A DNA stretch of 64,000 bases, from the NCBI GenBank assembly GCA_963598415.1, contig CAVBUH010000043.1, positions 128,711 to 192,710 on the forward strand, in the 5' to 3' direction. The notes beneath the pieces were generated by a model that worked only from the letters and a program-made list of their open reading frames with translations, did not search any database and had not been told where the DNA came from. The DNA is from Colimorpha_A sp900556615. Lineage in GTDB: Bacteria > Bacillota > Clostridia > Oscillospirales > CAG-272. This document shows, piece by piece, positions 40,780 through 50,154 of this stretch. Both the position numbers and the translations under genes were made by a program. Within the stretch, counting starts at the first letter, position 1, and each line of letters begins with the position of its first letter.

Positions 40780-40823
40780 AACTTTTATTACCTCAAATTT
40801 GTATTCGCCTTTCTCGGTATGTA

Positions 40824-40981
40824 AGAGCACCCTAAAATTCACTGTCCCAATCCGCCTCGATCTGTTTTCCGTCATTCGTCACAAAAATCCTTGACAGAGG
40901 ATACGCTGTCTGCGGAATTTTGGTTTAGCCTGACGAAAAAATCTCTTTGCTGTCTATGAACATTGCATTTTTAGAGATACC
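40824..40981 (+). repeat. Element C copy 3
   Basis: About 158 bp, GAGCACCCTAAAATTCACTG to TTTTTAGAGATACC, with TTTTCCGTCATTCGTCAC and GGATACGCTGTCTGCGGAAT inside. It lies just upstream of the HD-domain gene, inverted relative to copy 2. Confidence 0.85.
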
Positions 40982-41040
40982 TGTAAGTATTATATATCAT
41001 AAAACGAAATATGTCAATTTCTGCAAAGAGCGTAGCTTTC

Positions 41041-41826
41041 TTATGTGTCACTCATATCCCGTGTAATCGTGCCGGACGGAGATTTACTGATTTGTGTGTC
41101 TAACCATGCTTTAGGACTGATACCGAATTCCTGTTTAAAAACACGAGAAAAGTAATAATAATCAGAATATCCCGACATATAGGCAATCTCTTTTAGCGTG
41201 AGATGCGATTCGGATTGATTTTTCAAAAGTTGTTTTGCACAAATCATTCGATTTTGTGTGAGATACTGAAGCGGAGTTTTACCGGTCTGCTGGATAAACA
41301 GTTTTCGGATATAATCCTTATGCAGCGGTATATCATTGAAGGCTTTGTTGATATTATAATCCGGATCAGACATGTTATTGATAATTGAACTGATAATTTT
41401 TGTGATATAGGGGTTGATATTTTCCTGCTTGGAAAAAGAATAAATATAATTTCTCAGGACATCATACAAAGAATCCGTGATTTTTTCATAGTTCTCGCGT
41501 TTCAGATGGTATTCGTTATAAAGCAATTTCAGGATCCGTTTGAAAATGCGATCCTCTGTATCATGCAGCTTTAAATAAGATTTATAGCTGAATTCTTCAT
41601 CAACGAAGTTAAAATGGTAGTTGGTAAAGCCTTCGTTTGAATAGTCAAAATGTGGCACCAAGGGAGGAATGGCAAAAATATCGTTTTCGCAAAAGGGTAC
41701 TGTTTCTCCGTTGATATTTACCATTCCGTTCCCCTGCGTGTAATATACGATTTCCCAATAATCGTGACAATGACGGTTAATGCGGTAAGTGTTATTAAAC
41801 AGCTGAGAGATATAGACGATTTTCAT
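41041..41826 (-). CDS. AraC-family transcriptional regulator
   Basis: A 261-residue regulator. The N-terminal cupin sugar-sensing domain (RINRHCHDYWEIVYYTQG, then CENDIFAIPPLVPHFD) is followed by the AraC DNA-binding domain with two helix-turn-helix units (FNDIPLHKDYIRKLFIQQTG; LKEIAYMSGYSDYYYFSRVF; KQEFGISPKAW). I choose the ATG 41826 with GAGGTG upstream. It is at the edge of the glycan locus and is its most likely regulator. Its base composition is notably AT-rich. The sensed ligand is unknown. Confidence 0.92.
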   Translation of the reverse strand: MKIVYISQLFNNTYRINRHCHDYWEIVYYTQGNGMVNINGETVPFCENDIFAIPPLVPHFDYSNEGFTNYHFNFVDEEFSYKSYLKLHDTEDRIFKRILKLLYNEYHLKRENYEKITDSLYDVLRNYIYSFSKQENINPYITKIISSIINNMSDPDYNINKAFNDIPLHKDYIRKLFIQQTGKTPLQYLTQNRMICAKQLLKNQSESHLTLKEIAYMSGYSDYYYFSRVFKQEFGISPKAWLDTQISKSPSGTITRDMSDT

Positions 41827-42011
41827 AGCTGACACCTCAAAAATCATTCATTATTACAAGGCTACAAGGCGAAATTTTCAATTTGATCATTTTTATTATA
41901 ACTCAAACTGAAAATAAAGTAAAGCATTAGCTTTAAAACTGAAAAAATATTTGCCGTCAATCCGGGAAACAATATTCGTCGGGAAAATATAAGAGTTTCC
42001 CAAGGCGATTT

Positions 42012-42192
42012 TTAAGGCAACACCGCGGGTTCACGGCTTTCGCCTTGGCGGCATATCTGCTTGTCCCTTCTCCGTCATACTTCACAAATTTTGTCGGCAG
42101 AGGAGACAGTCTTGCCTCCTCAATTGGTATCGTCTTACACGAAAAATAGGACTGCACATCTGCACCGTCAGAACCCGGCGGTATTGCCTTAA
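42012..42192 (-). repeat. Element A copy 13
   Basis: 181 bp from TTAAGGCAACACCGC to GCGGTATTGCCTTAA with the core GTCTTGCCTCCTCAATTGG. It lies between the AraC gene and the 3' end of the minus-strand glycosidase-like gene. Confidence 0.93.
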
Positions 42193-42240
42193 TACGTTTT
42201 TCCGATTCCGTATAAAATATGAAAAAGAAACGAATCGCTA

Positions 42241-44499
42241 TTACTCGGGCAGAGAAACGTATAGATAGTACTTTTGATTGATTTTTCGACATTCAGCTAT
42301 TTTGCCGTTTGTTTGAATATTATCCGAATCAAAAGGACCGAAGCGAATATATTCGGGCCTTATTTGAGATATAAGCTCAATGCTGTATTCATCTTTTGAA
42401 TCCCAAGCATAAAGCGAAAAACGGCGGCTTCGTTCCAGTTTAAAGGAAAGCATTTCGGTTCCTTTTTCGGTCCTGACCGGATAACGGTTGACTTCGATCG
42501 CTGTCATGGTTTTCGGCAAACGGGGAATCATGCAAAATCTTCGTTTGAGATCAAGATCATCCACTCCGACCATGAGCCTTACTTCCTTCATGATTTCCGC
42601 CTGTTGAACAGCGTTACCAAGGTCACAGTTTCGGAACCAATATCTTCCCGAACCGTGTGTGATCACGCCCTCGGGTACGATATAAGGTACGTCAGTATGA
42701 TGGTAGCAGAGCATAGCGGAGGCGTTGACGCACTCGGTATATTCTTCCGTTAAATCAAGCAGGAGAGCGGCATTTGTCAAATACCCCTGACCGTAACCCA
42801 TCTGGCGCCCGGAAAAAGGATTATAATAAACCTCTTTTTCGGCAAAAAAGGTATTTCTGAGCCTGTCGAAAAGAAGAGGCTCATTTCGTGAAAGATCCAA
42901 GGATAAACAGTCGCCCGCGATAAGTGCTTCGGCAAATCTCTTATATTCATATGTCCAGCAATCGTCTGTCGTATCTGTCCATACTTTTCCGTAGTGGCTG
43001 TTCTCCATGAGGAAAAATTCTTCCGCTCCGCTTTTCAGACGTTCGGCGAGACGCTGCAATTCTTTTGCGTATTCGCTGTTTCCCAATTTTTCAAATAACA
43101 ATGCATACATGCGCAGAGCAAATGCGGATATAATATTGGAGTACAGATCATACCCGCCCATTCCCTGAGTACTTGTCTCGGAATGTGAATACAGAATGCC
43201 GCGAAAATCGGATTCTTCGGGATGCTTCTCTTGCCACAAATAATAATCTGAGGCAGCTTTCAGCGCGGTCTCGTTTTTCCGGAGCCATGTAAGATCTACG
43301 GCTCCTTTTCGGTAAAGATTATATACGGCAATCATCAGCGATGCATGACCGTCGTTTTCATTTCCCTCATTCCAGAGATCATTCTCATCTTTGGCAATTC
43401 TGTTGGCAACGCGCTTCCAATGCGGGATTTTAAAGCGGACAGAGGGATAATAAAGCATCTCGTGCAGCTTTTCCACGGCGGCGCGTGCCTGATTGAAAAA
43501 TCCGGCGTCGGTAATTTCAATCAGCAGTCTGCCGATGTCTCTTGACCAGACCTCTGAACTGTAAGAATCAACTCCTGAGCGAAACGTTCCAAAGCCGACG
43601 TAAGAGCCGAAATTTTGACCGCCCGGACTGGAGGTGTGGGGCATGCCCTCACTGTCAACTTTGCAGTGAGCCATGTCCATGATGTTTTTTCTGTACACAT
43701 TGGTAAAAAGATCAATTCCGTTTTTGTTGTAAAAACGGATATCCGGTGCGTCAAAGGCGTTGTCGGAAAGAAGAGGGACAGAATCCGGAATTTCATCGGC
43801 ATATTGATACAGACGACGTTTTAATGCTTCGCAGTGCCGATAGTATTCCTTTGAGAGGAAGAAATGGAGATCGGCGGTTCTGAGCCCCGTCATATCTCGG
43901 TTGCCTGCGGTAATTCCCGTAATGCCGGAGATGAGAAAGCCTGCTCTTTTACTGTCGTTTGCCCATTCTACAGAGACCACCCTTTTATCGGAACGCGGTT
44001 TATAGGCAAATATCCAATTTGCAAGCTTTTCAGCGCTGTCCGTACGGTTTTCGTTCAGGATGAGCGAGGCGTGAAGAAGTTTCGCTGCTTGTTTGTCGGA
44101 GCGGAACGGTTCGTCATAAGGACCACCCATGCTCATAATCTCCCCTTCATGAGGCTTTCCGCCGGTAAAAAGATTGTAGTTGAACACATTTACTCCGAAA
44201 ATTACGGGAATCAATTCTTCGCTGTTTCCCTCGAACACAACCCGAATGCGTCCGACTCTGTCTCCGAGAAAAAGTCTTGACGAGGCATCGTACTGTACTT
44301 CCTGTTGCCCCCACCAATCGCTGCAAAGCCAACTGTCGGTTGACATCCCCAAAAAGAAAATTGTTTCAAAGCAGCCTTCTAACTTGACGACGTTTCCTTC
44401 GATTTGACGGACAATTCCATCATTTCTGTTGACCAGAAATGGAATGCCGCATACTTCAAGCTCGGTTTGCGCTTTTTCGGATTTACAGCAATAAAACAT
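42241..44499 (-). CDS. Six-hairpin (alpha/alpha toroid) glycosidase-like protein
   Basis: A 752-residue protein without signal peptide. The N-terminal beta domain (FETIFFLGMSTDSW, then LIPVIFGVNVFNY) is followed by a helical toroid with EVWSRDIGRLLIEITDAG, NDLWNEGNENDGHASLM, WTDTTDDCWTYEYKRFAEA and GQGYLTNAALLLDLTEEY, and a short C-terminal beta domain. The acidic residues in SRDIGR, NENDGH and TTDDCWTYE are plausible catalytic groups. It is clearly homologous to the 60760-62961 protein in its N-terminal 100 residues and C-terminus (IPRLP). No exact family can be named; GH78/GH95-like clans share the fold. GGAGG lies six bases before the start. It is transcribed divergently from the rest of the locus. 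Confidence 0.7.
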   Translation of the reverse strand: MFYCCKSEKAQTELEVCGIPFLVNRNDGIVRQIEGNVVKLEGCFETIFFLGMSTDSWLCSDWWGQQEVQYDASSRLFLGDRVGRIRVVFEGNSEELIPVIFGVNVFNYNLFTGGKPHEGEIMSMGGPYDEPFRSDKQAAKLLHASLILNENRTDSAEKLANWIFAYKPRSDKRVVSVEWANDSKRAGFLISGITGITAGNRDMTGLRTADLHFFLSKEYYRHCEALKRRLYQYADEIPDSVPLLSDNAFDAPDIRFYNKNGIDLFTNVYRKNIMDMAHCKVDSEGMPHTSSPGGQNFGSYVGFGTFRSGVDSYSSEVWSRDIGRLLIEITDAGFFNQARAAVEKLHEMLYYPSVRFKIPHWKRVANRIAKDENDLWNEGNENDGHASLMIAVYNLYRKGAVDLTWLRKNETALKAASDYYLWQEKHPEESDFRGILYSHSETSTQGMGGYDLYSNIISAFALRMYALLFEKLGNSEYAKELQRLAERLKSGAEEFFLMENSHYGKVWTDTTDDCWTYEYKRFAEALIAGDCLSLDLSRNEPLLFDRLRNTFFAEKEVYYNPFSGRQMGYGQGYLTNAALLLDLTEEYTECVNASAMLCYHHTDVPYIVPEGVITHGSGRYWFRNCDLGNAVQQAEIMKEVRLMVGVDDLDLKRRFCMIPRLPKTMTAIEVNRYPVRTEKGTEMLSFKLERSRRFSLYAWDSKDEYSIELISQIRPEYIRFGPFDSDNIQTNGKIAECRKINQKYYLYVSLPE

Positions 44500-44607
44500 G
44501 ATATTTTCCTCCGATTATATAATTCTGTTTATATTCTAACAACAAAAAACAGAAGGATCAATGGAGAAAAACAATTACATGTTGCACAAAACAGACATCT
44601 GAAGAGA

Positions 44608-44620
44608 CATCTGTCAGATG
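44608..44620. promoter_or_regulatory. Candidate operator in the divergent promoter region
   Basis: CATCTGTCAGATG is a perfect 6-1-6 palindrome, with a further ACATCTG direct copy at 44596-44602. It lies in the 299-bp gap between the divergent glycosidase-like and cupin genes, where the AraC regulator could act. No strong -35/-10 pair is clear in the gap. Confidence 0.3.
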
Positions 44621-44798
44621 GAGATGATAATATCTTCTTGATGTACGGCATTTTTCCGCTTCAATCGGGTTCATATTCTTTTCAAAAACAGAAAAATGTC
44701 CGAATTATCCATCATTATATCCGAAAAATGTATTTTTTGCAAGAATAATATCTGTTATCATAAATATACAGAAATAAAAATGATCAGGTGCAAAATTT

Positions 44799-45992
44799 AT
44801 GGATATTGAAAACATGAGAGATGTTTTGAAAAAAAACGATGGGGTTCTGAATCTGATTCCCGTCTTTGTTCCGAGACGTTTCGGAAGCAGCGGACATCGG
44901 TTACGTCTTCATCCCGATGATTATTATGCCTACGGGACAAAAAGAGGATCAATAAAAGAACGATGGTTTTCTTCCATCATAACGCCGATGAACGGAGACG
45001 GTATGGATTCGGATGAAGGACTCAGTTATGTAAATATAGAAGGAAATACCGCGGAGAGGGTATCACTAAAAGAGCTTGTGGAAACCCTTGGCAGAGAGCT
45101 AATCGGAGATTATTTGTTTGATACCTACGGAACATGGCCGATGTACTCGAAGTTTTTTGATTATGAGGGACCGTTGTTTCACCATCTGCATCTCGGCTTT
45201 GAAGACGCCAAGCGTGTCGGAAAGCTGGGAAAGCCGGAGGCCTATTACTTCCCGCCGCAGATGAATAACTACCTCGGCAATTCACCTTACACGTATTTCG
45301 GCTTTTCTCCCGAGGTAACTCCCGACGAGGTTGAGGAACGGTTAAGCGGATATACCGAGCGCGATACCCGTATTACCGAAATATCAAGAGCATACCGCAT
45401 ACAGCTTGGAACCGGTTGGTATACTCCCCCGGGAGTACTTCATGCCCCCGGCTCTTATCTGACCTATGAACCGCAGTGGAATTCCGACGTTAATTCTGTT
45501 TTTGAAAACATCACCGACGGTGAAGTATATCCGATAGAATTCCTCAATGAAAATCTGCCGGAAAACGAAAGAGATAATACCTCGGAGGCAATGAAGCTGC
45601 TAGATTGGGAGAAAAATGTCGATCCCGATTACCGCAAGCACTATTTCAGACCTCCGCTCATTGCTTCGGAAGATGAAAAGCATACAGAAAAATGGATCGC
45701 ATACGGGAATGATTATATCGCAGCCAAGGAACTTACGGTAAATCCCAGGCAGACCGTGACAATAAAAGATCCCACAGCGTATGGCTGTATCATCGTACAG
45801 GGGTGGGGTACCCTGCAGAACACGCCTTGCGCAACCGCCACTATGCTTCGCTTCGGTCAGACAAGTCAGGATGAATTTTTCATCTCGGCAAAGCGCGCGT
45901 CCGAGGGCTTGACAATTAAGAATCTCAGCAATTGTGAACCGCTTGTTATGCTGAAGCATTTTCCGCATAATTCCGAGGTGCCTGAGGTATAA
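44799..45992 (+). CDS. Cupin protein resembling class I mannose-6-phosphate isomerase
   Basis: A 397-residue cytoplasmic protein. The metal site of type I phosphomannose isomerases is recognisable: the His cluster FHHLHLGFEDA (His129, His131), then KPEAYYFPPQ (Glu147) and GVLHAPGSYL (His215). The C-terminal 90 residues are a second cupin-like beta barrel (TVTIKDPTAYGCIIVQGWG). It would isomerise a hexose or hexose phosphate released by the locus, but sequence divergence from ManA makes the substrate uncertain. It is the first plus-strand gene of the glycan locus; AGGTG lies nine bases upstream. Confidence 0.65.
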   Translation: MDIENMRDVLKKNDGVLNLIPVFVPRRFGSSGHRLRLHPDDYYAYGTKRGSIKERWFSSIITPMNGDGMDSDEGLSYVNIEGNTAERVSLKELVETLGRELIGDYLFDTYGTWPMYSKFFDYEGPLFHHLHLGFEDAKRVGKLGKPEAYYFPPQMNNYLGNSPYTYFGFSPEVTPDEVEERLSGYTERDTRITEISRAYRIQLGTGWYTPPGVLHAPGSYLTYEPQWNSDVNSVFENITDGEVYPIEFLNENLPENERDNTSEAMKLLDWEKNVDPDYRKHYFRPPLIASEDEKHTEKWIAYGNDYIAAKELTVNPRQTVTIKDPTAYGCIIVQGWGTLQNTPCATATMLRFGQTSQDEFFISAKRASEGLTIKNLSNCEPLVMLKHFPHNSEVPEV

Positions 45993-46098
45993 GTCCGATC
46001 GTTCGGACAAGCTATCGTCAATAATGCGCTGGGGTACCGATTGCCCCGGGAAAACGCATTAAAAATAAAAACCAATAATCGGAAGAAAGGAAATTACC

Positions 46099-46800
46099 AT
46101 GAAAAAATTTACAGCAGCAATTCTGGCACTCATCATGATGTTTGCGTTCTCGGCAGCTTTTACTGTCGGCGCAGAAGAGCTTCCCACACCGACTTTCTAT
46201 TATGATTTAGTCGACAAAAAGCCCGCTAACGGAAACCTTGACAAGTTTACTACTACGCTTTCTGAGAGAGGCAATGTGATTCTCGAAGCAAAGGACGGCG
46301 ATACGGAAACCAGCCGGCTTATGGTTTTTCAGGACGGCGTAAAGCTTGCAGATACGCAGTATATCGTTGTTAAACTCAAGCATATGAGAACGGAAGTGCA
46401 GGCTTATCCCGGCGAATTCAATCTTGTCGGAAAAACCAGCGGTGAGGAGAAGCATGTTGATGTAACTTACAACAACTCCGAGGACTATCAGACCATGGTG
46501 CTCGACCTCTCCAATAGTTTTGCAGGAGATGTTAATTACTTTACCTTGACTTGGCATAAAGCAGCAATGTTTGAATGCAAGGTTGAAATCGAGTATATAG
46601 CCGGTTTTAAAAACAAGGCTGACGCCGATAATTATGCCGCAAATTTTGACAGACATGCTCCCGTAGACAGTGGCGAATCCTCCAGCGAGGGCAGTAACAC
46701 TCCCGATACCGGTGATACCGCTGTTGTTGCCGCACTTATTCTCGTCGCATCGGCAGCCGTCGTCATTCCTGTTGTTGCTAACGGCAAAAAAAGAAAATAA
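46099..46800 (+). CDS. Surface-anchored protein with possible sortase motif, first of a paralogous pair
   Basis: A 233-residue exported protein. Residues 1-25 are a signal peptide (MKKFTAAILALIMMF, cleavage near VGAEE). A beta-rich domain (about 30-190) follows, then a Ser/Glu-rich spacer (ESSSEGSNTPDTGD), a hydrophobic segment and the KKRK tail. TPDTGD followed by a membrane segment and basic tail fits an LPxTG-like sortase signal. The beta domain is homologous to that of the next gene (PTFYYDLVDKKPANGNLD versus PTNYWDFVESFPVQSNLD) and may be a carbohydrate-binding jelly roll. AAAGGA lies about ten bases upstream. The family is not recognised beyond this. Confidence 0.65.
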   Translation: MKKFTAAILALIMMFAFSAAFTVGAEELPTPTFYYDLVDKKPANGNLDKFTTTLSERGNVILEAKDGDTETSRLMVFQDGVKLADTQYIVVKLKHMRTEVQAYPGEFNLVGKTSGEEKHVDVTYNNSEDYQTMVLDLSNSFAGDVNYFTLTWHKAAMFECKVEIEYIAGFKNKADADNYAANFDRHAPVDSGESSSEGSNTPDTGDTAVVAALILVASAAVVIPVVANGKKRK

Positions 46801-46837
46801 TATCAGTACACGGGATTAGAATTGGCATCCAAAAACT

Positions 46838-47017
46838 TTAAGGCAATATCGCACAATGCCTGTTGTGCAGTTGCGCCGTCGGATTTTTCGTCAGACAATA
46901 CAAATTGAGGAAGCAAGAGTAACTCCTCTGCCGACGAAATTTGTGAAGGTTGACGGAAAAGATGCAAGCAAAGGCGCAATTAAGGCGTTAGCCGGTAATT
47001 GTGCGGTGTTGCCTTAA
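46838..47017 (+). repeat. Element A copy 14
   Basis: 180 bp, TTAAGGCAATATCGC to GCGGTGTTGCCTTAA, with the core CAAATTGAGGAAGCAAGAG. It separates the two paralogous surface-protein genes and ends 21 bases before the second start codon. Confidence 0.94.
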
Positions 47018-47038
47018 CCATTTGAAAGGAGTTTTTCT

Positions 47039-47878
47039 ATGAAAAGAATCTTATCCATGGTTCTCGCTCTCATGCTTACGCTAATTTTCTGCACGGTATG
47101 TATTTCTGCAGAGGAAACCGTAACGCCTACCAACTATTGGGATTTCGTTGAGAGCTTCCCCGTACAGTCCAACCTTGATATATTTAAGGTTGACGGCGAA
47201 CTCAAATACTCCGAAGACGGACACCTTCTTCTTACGGCAGTGCAGGGAGACGGCGATACCGACCATCTTCAGCTTTTTATCAACGAAGAAGATAAGGGCG
47301 GCACGTCCATGAAGGACAACGATGTGGTGGTTGCAAGATTCCGCATTTCCGACAATACCTATGCTAAAGACTATCATGCTAATTTCGGATATATCGGAAT
47401 AAATCCGTCCGAAGGAAACGAGACATATGTTCTCAATTCCTATCTCAACACCTATGACTGGCAGGTAATGTATTTCGACTGTCAGGATGACAGCTGGTCG
47501 GTAGATTCTTGGTATCTTGTATGGTTCTGGTTCAAGGAGGCGCGTTTCCCGTTTGAGATCGAAATTGATTATATCGCCACTTTTGCCGATATGGACACTG
47601 CGCAAGCATATGTTGTATCAAGAGGGCATGATGCAGAGCCGCCGCTTATCACCGAAACCGAGCCGGTAACAACAGAACCGCAGACAACAGAAAAGCCCGC
47701 AGTATCAGACGAACCCACCGATTCCCTCCCGAACGGAACCGAAACAAGCGGTACGGATACTAAGGCTCCCGCAGCAGAAGACGACGGAAATAATACAATC
47801 ATATGGATTGTTGTTGCTGTTGCAGCGGTAATCGTTATCGCGGTCGTAGTAGTAGTAGTTAAAAAGAAGAAAAAGTAA
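47039..47878 (+). CDS. Surface-anchored protein, second of the paralogous pair
   Basis: A 279-residue exported protein: signal peptide (MKRILSMVLALMLTLIF, cleavage near CISAEE), then a beta-rich domain (about 28-190). A Thr/Pro/Glu linker (TETEPVTTEPQTTEKPAVSD) leads to a C-terminal membrane segment and a KKKKK tail. It lacks the TPDTG motif of its paralogue and so is probably membrane-anchored instead. The aromatic-rich domain (NYWDF, SWSVDSWYLVWFWFKEARF) would suit sugar binding. GAAAGGAG lies seven bases upstream, immediately after element A. The substrate and family are unknown. Confidence 0.65.
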   Translation: MKRILSMVLALMLTLIFCTVCISAEETVTPTNYWDFVESFPVQSNLDIFKVDGELKYSEDGHLLLTAVQGDGDTDHLQLFINEEDKGGTSMKDNDVVVARFRISDNTYAKDYHANFGYIGINPSEGNETYVLNSYLNTYDWQVMYFDCQDDSWSVDSWYLVWFWFKEARFPFEIEIDYIATFADMDTAQAYVVSRGHDAEPPLITETEPVTTEPQTTEKPAVSDEPTDSLPNGTETSGTDTKAPAAEDDGNNTIIWIVVAVAAVIVIAVVVVVVKKKKK

Positions 47879-47885
47879 ATGACAG

Positions 47886-47931
47886 AATTTATGGGCGGAA
47901 TACTTTTTAGTGATGGTTCCGCCCATAAATT
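47886..47931 (+). promoter_or_regulatory. Perfect 15-bp inverted repeat after the surface-protein gene
   Basis: AATTTATGGGCGGAA (47886-47900) and TTCCGCCCATAAATT (47917-47931) with a 16-nt loop. No proper T-run follows, so it may be a weak terminator or a 3' mRNA-stabilising stem that keeps the surface-protein level above the downstream genes. Confidence 0.6.
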
Positions 47932-47949
47932 TACTGAGGTGTAATAAAA

Positions 47950-50154
47950 ATGAAAAAAACAAGTAAGGCTTTTGCCTTTCCGTGTCAAGGTGGGGATTAT
48001 TCAGCGTCGGAGATCTTCTCTGCATATGGAGTGGATGCAGAATATTCTGTAAACTGCAGGAGCGACGAGCCATTTACCGCTGAGTTCAGCGGTAAATGCG
48101 ATACCGTGCAGATAACACTACAGGGTGACTGGCTGGTCGACCTTATGGCAAAAGAATATACCGACAGCATGTATGTCTTATCAAAGGGTATGAGTTTTGC
48201 CGAAAAGCGTCCATTTGACAATAAAGAGCTTCATGGTATCTGGATACGGAGTCTGCATACTCCCGACGGAATATTTTTCGACGCTGTGACGTCCAGATTT
48301 CCTGAAAAGCTTCCTTTCATAATAAAAGGGCAACCTGTTTTCCTGAAAAAAGAAGATGACAATCATACCTCATTTTATTCGGGGAATCTGAAGATATCTC
48401 AGGAATTCGATCACATCTCCTCTGACATATGCGATCCGGGGAAAGCATTGACGGTCGGAAAAAACGAAAGAATTGCTTTCACTTCGTCTTCCGCAAAGTG
48501 CAGCAAGCTGAGATTATACGGAGCCGTATCCTTGGAAGCAGAAGTCAGAAACGGTACTGCTGAATTTAGTGTCAATATTTCCGAGAAGGGAATTGTTCCG
48601 ATTGTGGCGGTATCATTGGATGAGGACGGACAAATTCTCGGTTTTGAGTTTTTCTATCCGCTTGTATTGGCTACTACCTTAAAAACAGCTGATTTCAGAC
48701 TGAATGGGTCATATATAGAATATCTTCGTTCTCTCCTTCTCAGAAGAATTGGATACTCCATGCCGGAGGAGGAGCCGAGAGGAGAGCTTGTATATCCCTT
48801 CTCCATGTGGATACGCAACTATACCGGTCAAACGCTTTCCTCCTTTGGTTTTGAAGAGGAAGCGTACGAGTATCTGAAACTTCTTGACGACATTCTGATC
48901 CGGGACGGATATCTTAAGCAAAGCTACGGTTTGTCTTTGATTCCCAACAGCGATGATTTGGGAACTATGGGAAATGACGGGATGGGATATTATTTATGGT
49001 GCTGGGGCAAGCTGATGAATCGCTATCCCGCCAAAAAACCGTCGCTCCATGCGATCGATAGGTGTATTAGATGGCTTAAATTCCACACAAGATGGAACGG
49101 TCTTATCCAGGACGGAACAGAACCGGTTGACCTTTTCACCTCAAGTGAAACCGATGGCTGTCTCTATACGCAGGGGATTGTAATTTCCGGCTTGAAGGTG
49201 CTTTCCGGAGCTTATCGGAATTTAAAAAAGCTTACTCCTGATGAAGAAAATCTTGTTAAAAACATGGAGGAATATGCTGAAAGATTGATTTCCGCAGTGC
49301 AGTTCCGTTATCGGAACACGGAATTTTTCGACGAATATTCCACAGCAGACGCAGCCGTCAGGGAAAATAATTATAACATATTTGATCCCGGACTTCGCGG
49401 CTGGGTAGAGGTTATCTGGTCTAATATCGGAGAAAAATACCTCCATGCATACAGCGTGCTGCAACCGGGCGCACTATTTGATGATCCTGAGGGTAAGGTT
49501 GATGGCTTCGACAGTATAATTGAACAAACCATGAGGAAGGTTGCCGAGGAGCGCTGCTGTGATTACAATGATAAGCTTCTGTATGTACATTTCCCAAGAG
49601 TTGACGCTTACAGTCAGCTTGGCGCAGTTCTCAATCTCCTTTATATGAATCAGCCGAATCGTGCGTATGACTATCTCGATGCATTCGTGTCCTATTGGGG
49701 GTTAACCAAGCTTACTTACATTCTTCCAGAATGCATTGAAACCAGAAGCGTTGGAAAACCTAATGATATTACCAAAATGTCAGACAGTATGAAGGAAAAA
49801 TCAGAAACCTATCCCTTCCTTTATCCCGGAAGTAGCAATCAACCTGAAACCGGGTATTTCCGTGCTCCCGGTAATCTCATACACGTTGGTTATCTTTTCT
49901 ATATTTACGATGTTATGATCGGTATATCCGTGTCTAAGAATGGACTTGTCCTTACTCCAAGGATACCTGATAAGCTCTTCCCGGTAAAACTAAGCGGGTA
50001 TCACACCCCTTGGGGAACCGTAGACATGGAAGCGGACAGGCAAAACAACAATTCGGTTGTAAAATATACTGTACACACTAACTCGGGAGATTCCGTGATA
50101 TGCGTTGAAAATCTCTCCGAGGAAAAAATAAACTTTACGGAGGAAAAACAATGA
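47950..50154 (+). CDS. Alpha/alpha-toroid glycosidase-like protein
   Basis: A 734-residue cytoplasmic protein (no signal peptide). The first 230 residues are beta-rich. The central part is helical with toroid-like repeats: YPFSMWIRNYTGQTLSSFGF, PNSDDLGTMGNDGMGYYLWC, QDGTEPVDLFTSSETDGCLY, FDPGLRGWVEVIWSN and RVDAYSQLGAVLNLLYM. It ends in a beta domain with LTPRIPDKLFPVKLSGYHT. Candidate acidic residues lie in SDDLGTMGNDG and SSETDG. The fold resembles GH78/GH95-type catalytic domains, but no family is recognised. Its stop overlaps the next start (ATGA), tying it to the binding lipoprotein. Confidence 0.62.
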   Translation: MKKTSKAFAFPCQGGDYSASEIFSAYGVDAEYSVNCRSDEPFTAEFSGKCDTVQITLQGDWLVDLMAKEYTDSMYVLSKGMSFAEKRPFDNKELHGIWIRSLHTPDGIFFDAVTSRFPEKLPFIIKGQPVFLKKEDDNHTSFYSGNLKISQEFDHISSDICDPGKALTVGKNERIAFTSSSAKCSKLRLYGAVSLEAEVRNGTAEFSVNISEKGIVPIVAVSLDEDGQILGFEFFYPLVLATTLKTADFRLNGSYIEYLRSLLLRRIGYSMPEEEPRGELVYPFSMWIRNYTGQTLSSFGFEEEAYEYLKLLDDILIRDGYLKQSYGLSLIPNSDDLGTMGNDGMGYYLWCWGKLMNRYPAKKPSLHAIDRCIRWLKFHTRWNGLIQDGTEPVDLFTSSETDGCLYTQGIVISGLKVLSGAYRNLKKLTPDEENLVKNMEEYAERLISAVQFRYRNTEFFDEYSTADAAVRENNYNIFDPGLRGWVEVIWSNIGEKYLHAYSVLQPGALFDDPEGKVDGFDSIIEQTMRKVAEERCCDYNDKLLYVHFPRVDAYSQLGAVLNLLYMNQPNRAYDYLDAFVSYWGLTKLTYILPECIETRSVGKPNDITKMSDSMKEKSETYPFLYPGSSNQPETGYFRAPGNLIHVGYLFYIYDVMIGISVSKNGLVLTPRIPDKLFPVKLSGYHTPWGTVDMEADRQNNNSVVKYTVHTNSGDSVICVENLSEEKINFTEEKQ

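Noticed and set aside
44404..44748. 114-codon plus-strand frame overlapping the start of the minus-strand glycosidase-like gene
   Set aside because: It is the opposite strand of a well-supported gene and runs into its divergent promoter region; no ribosome-binding site.
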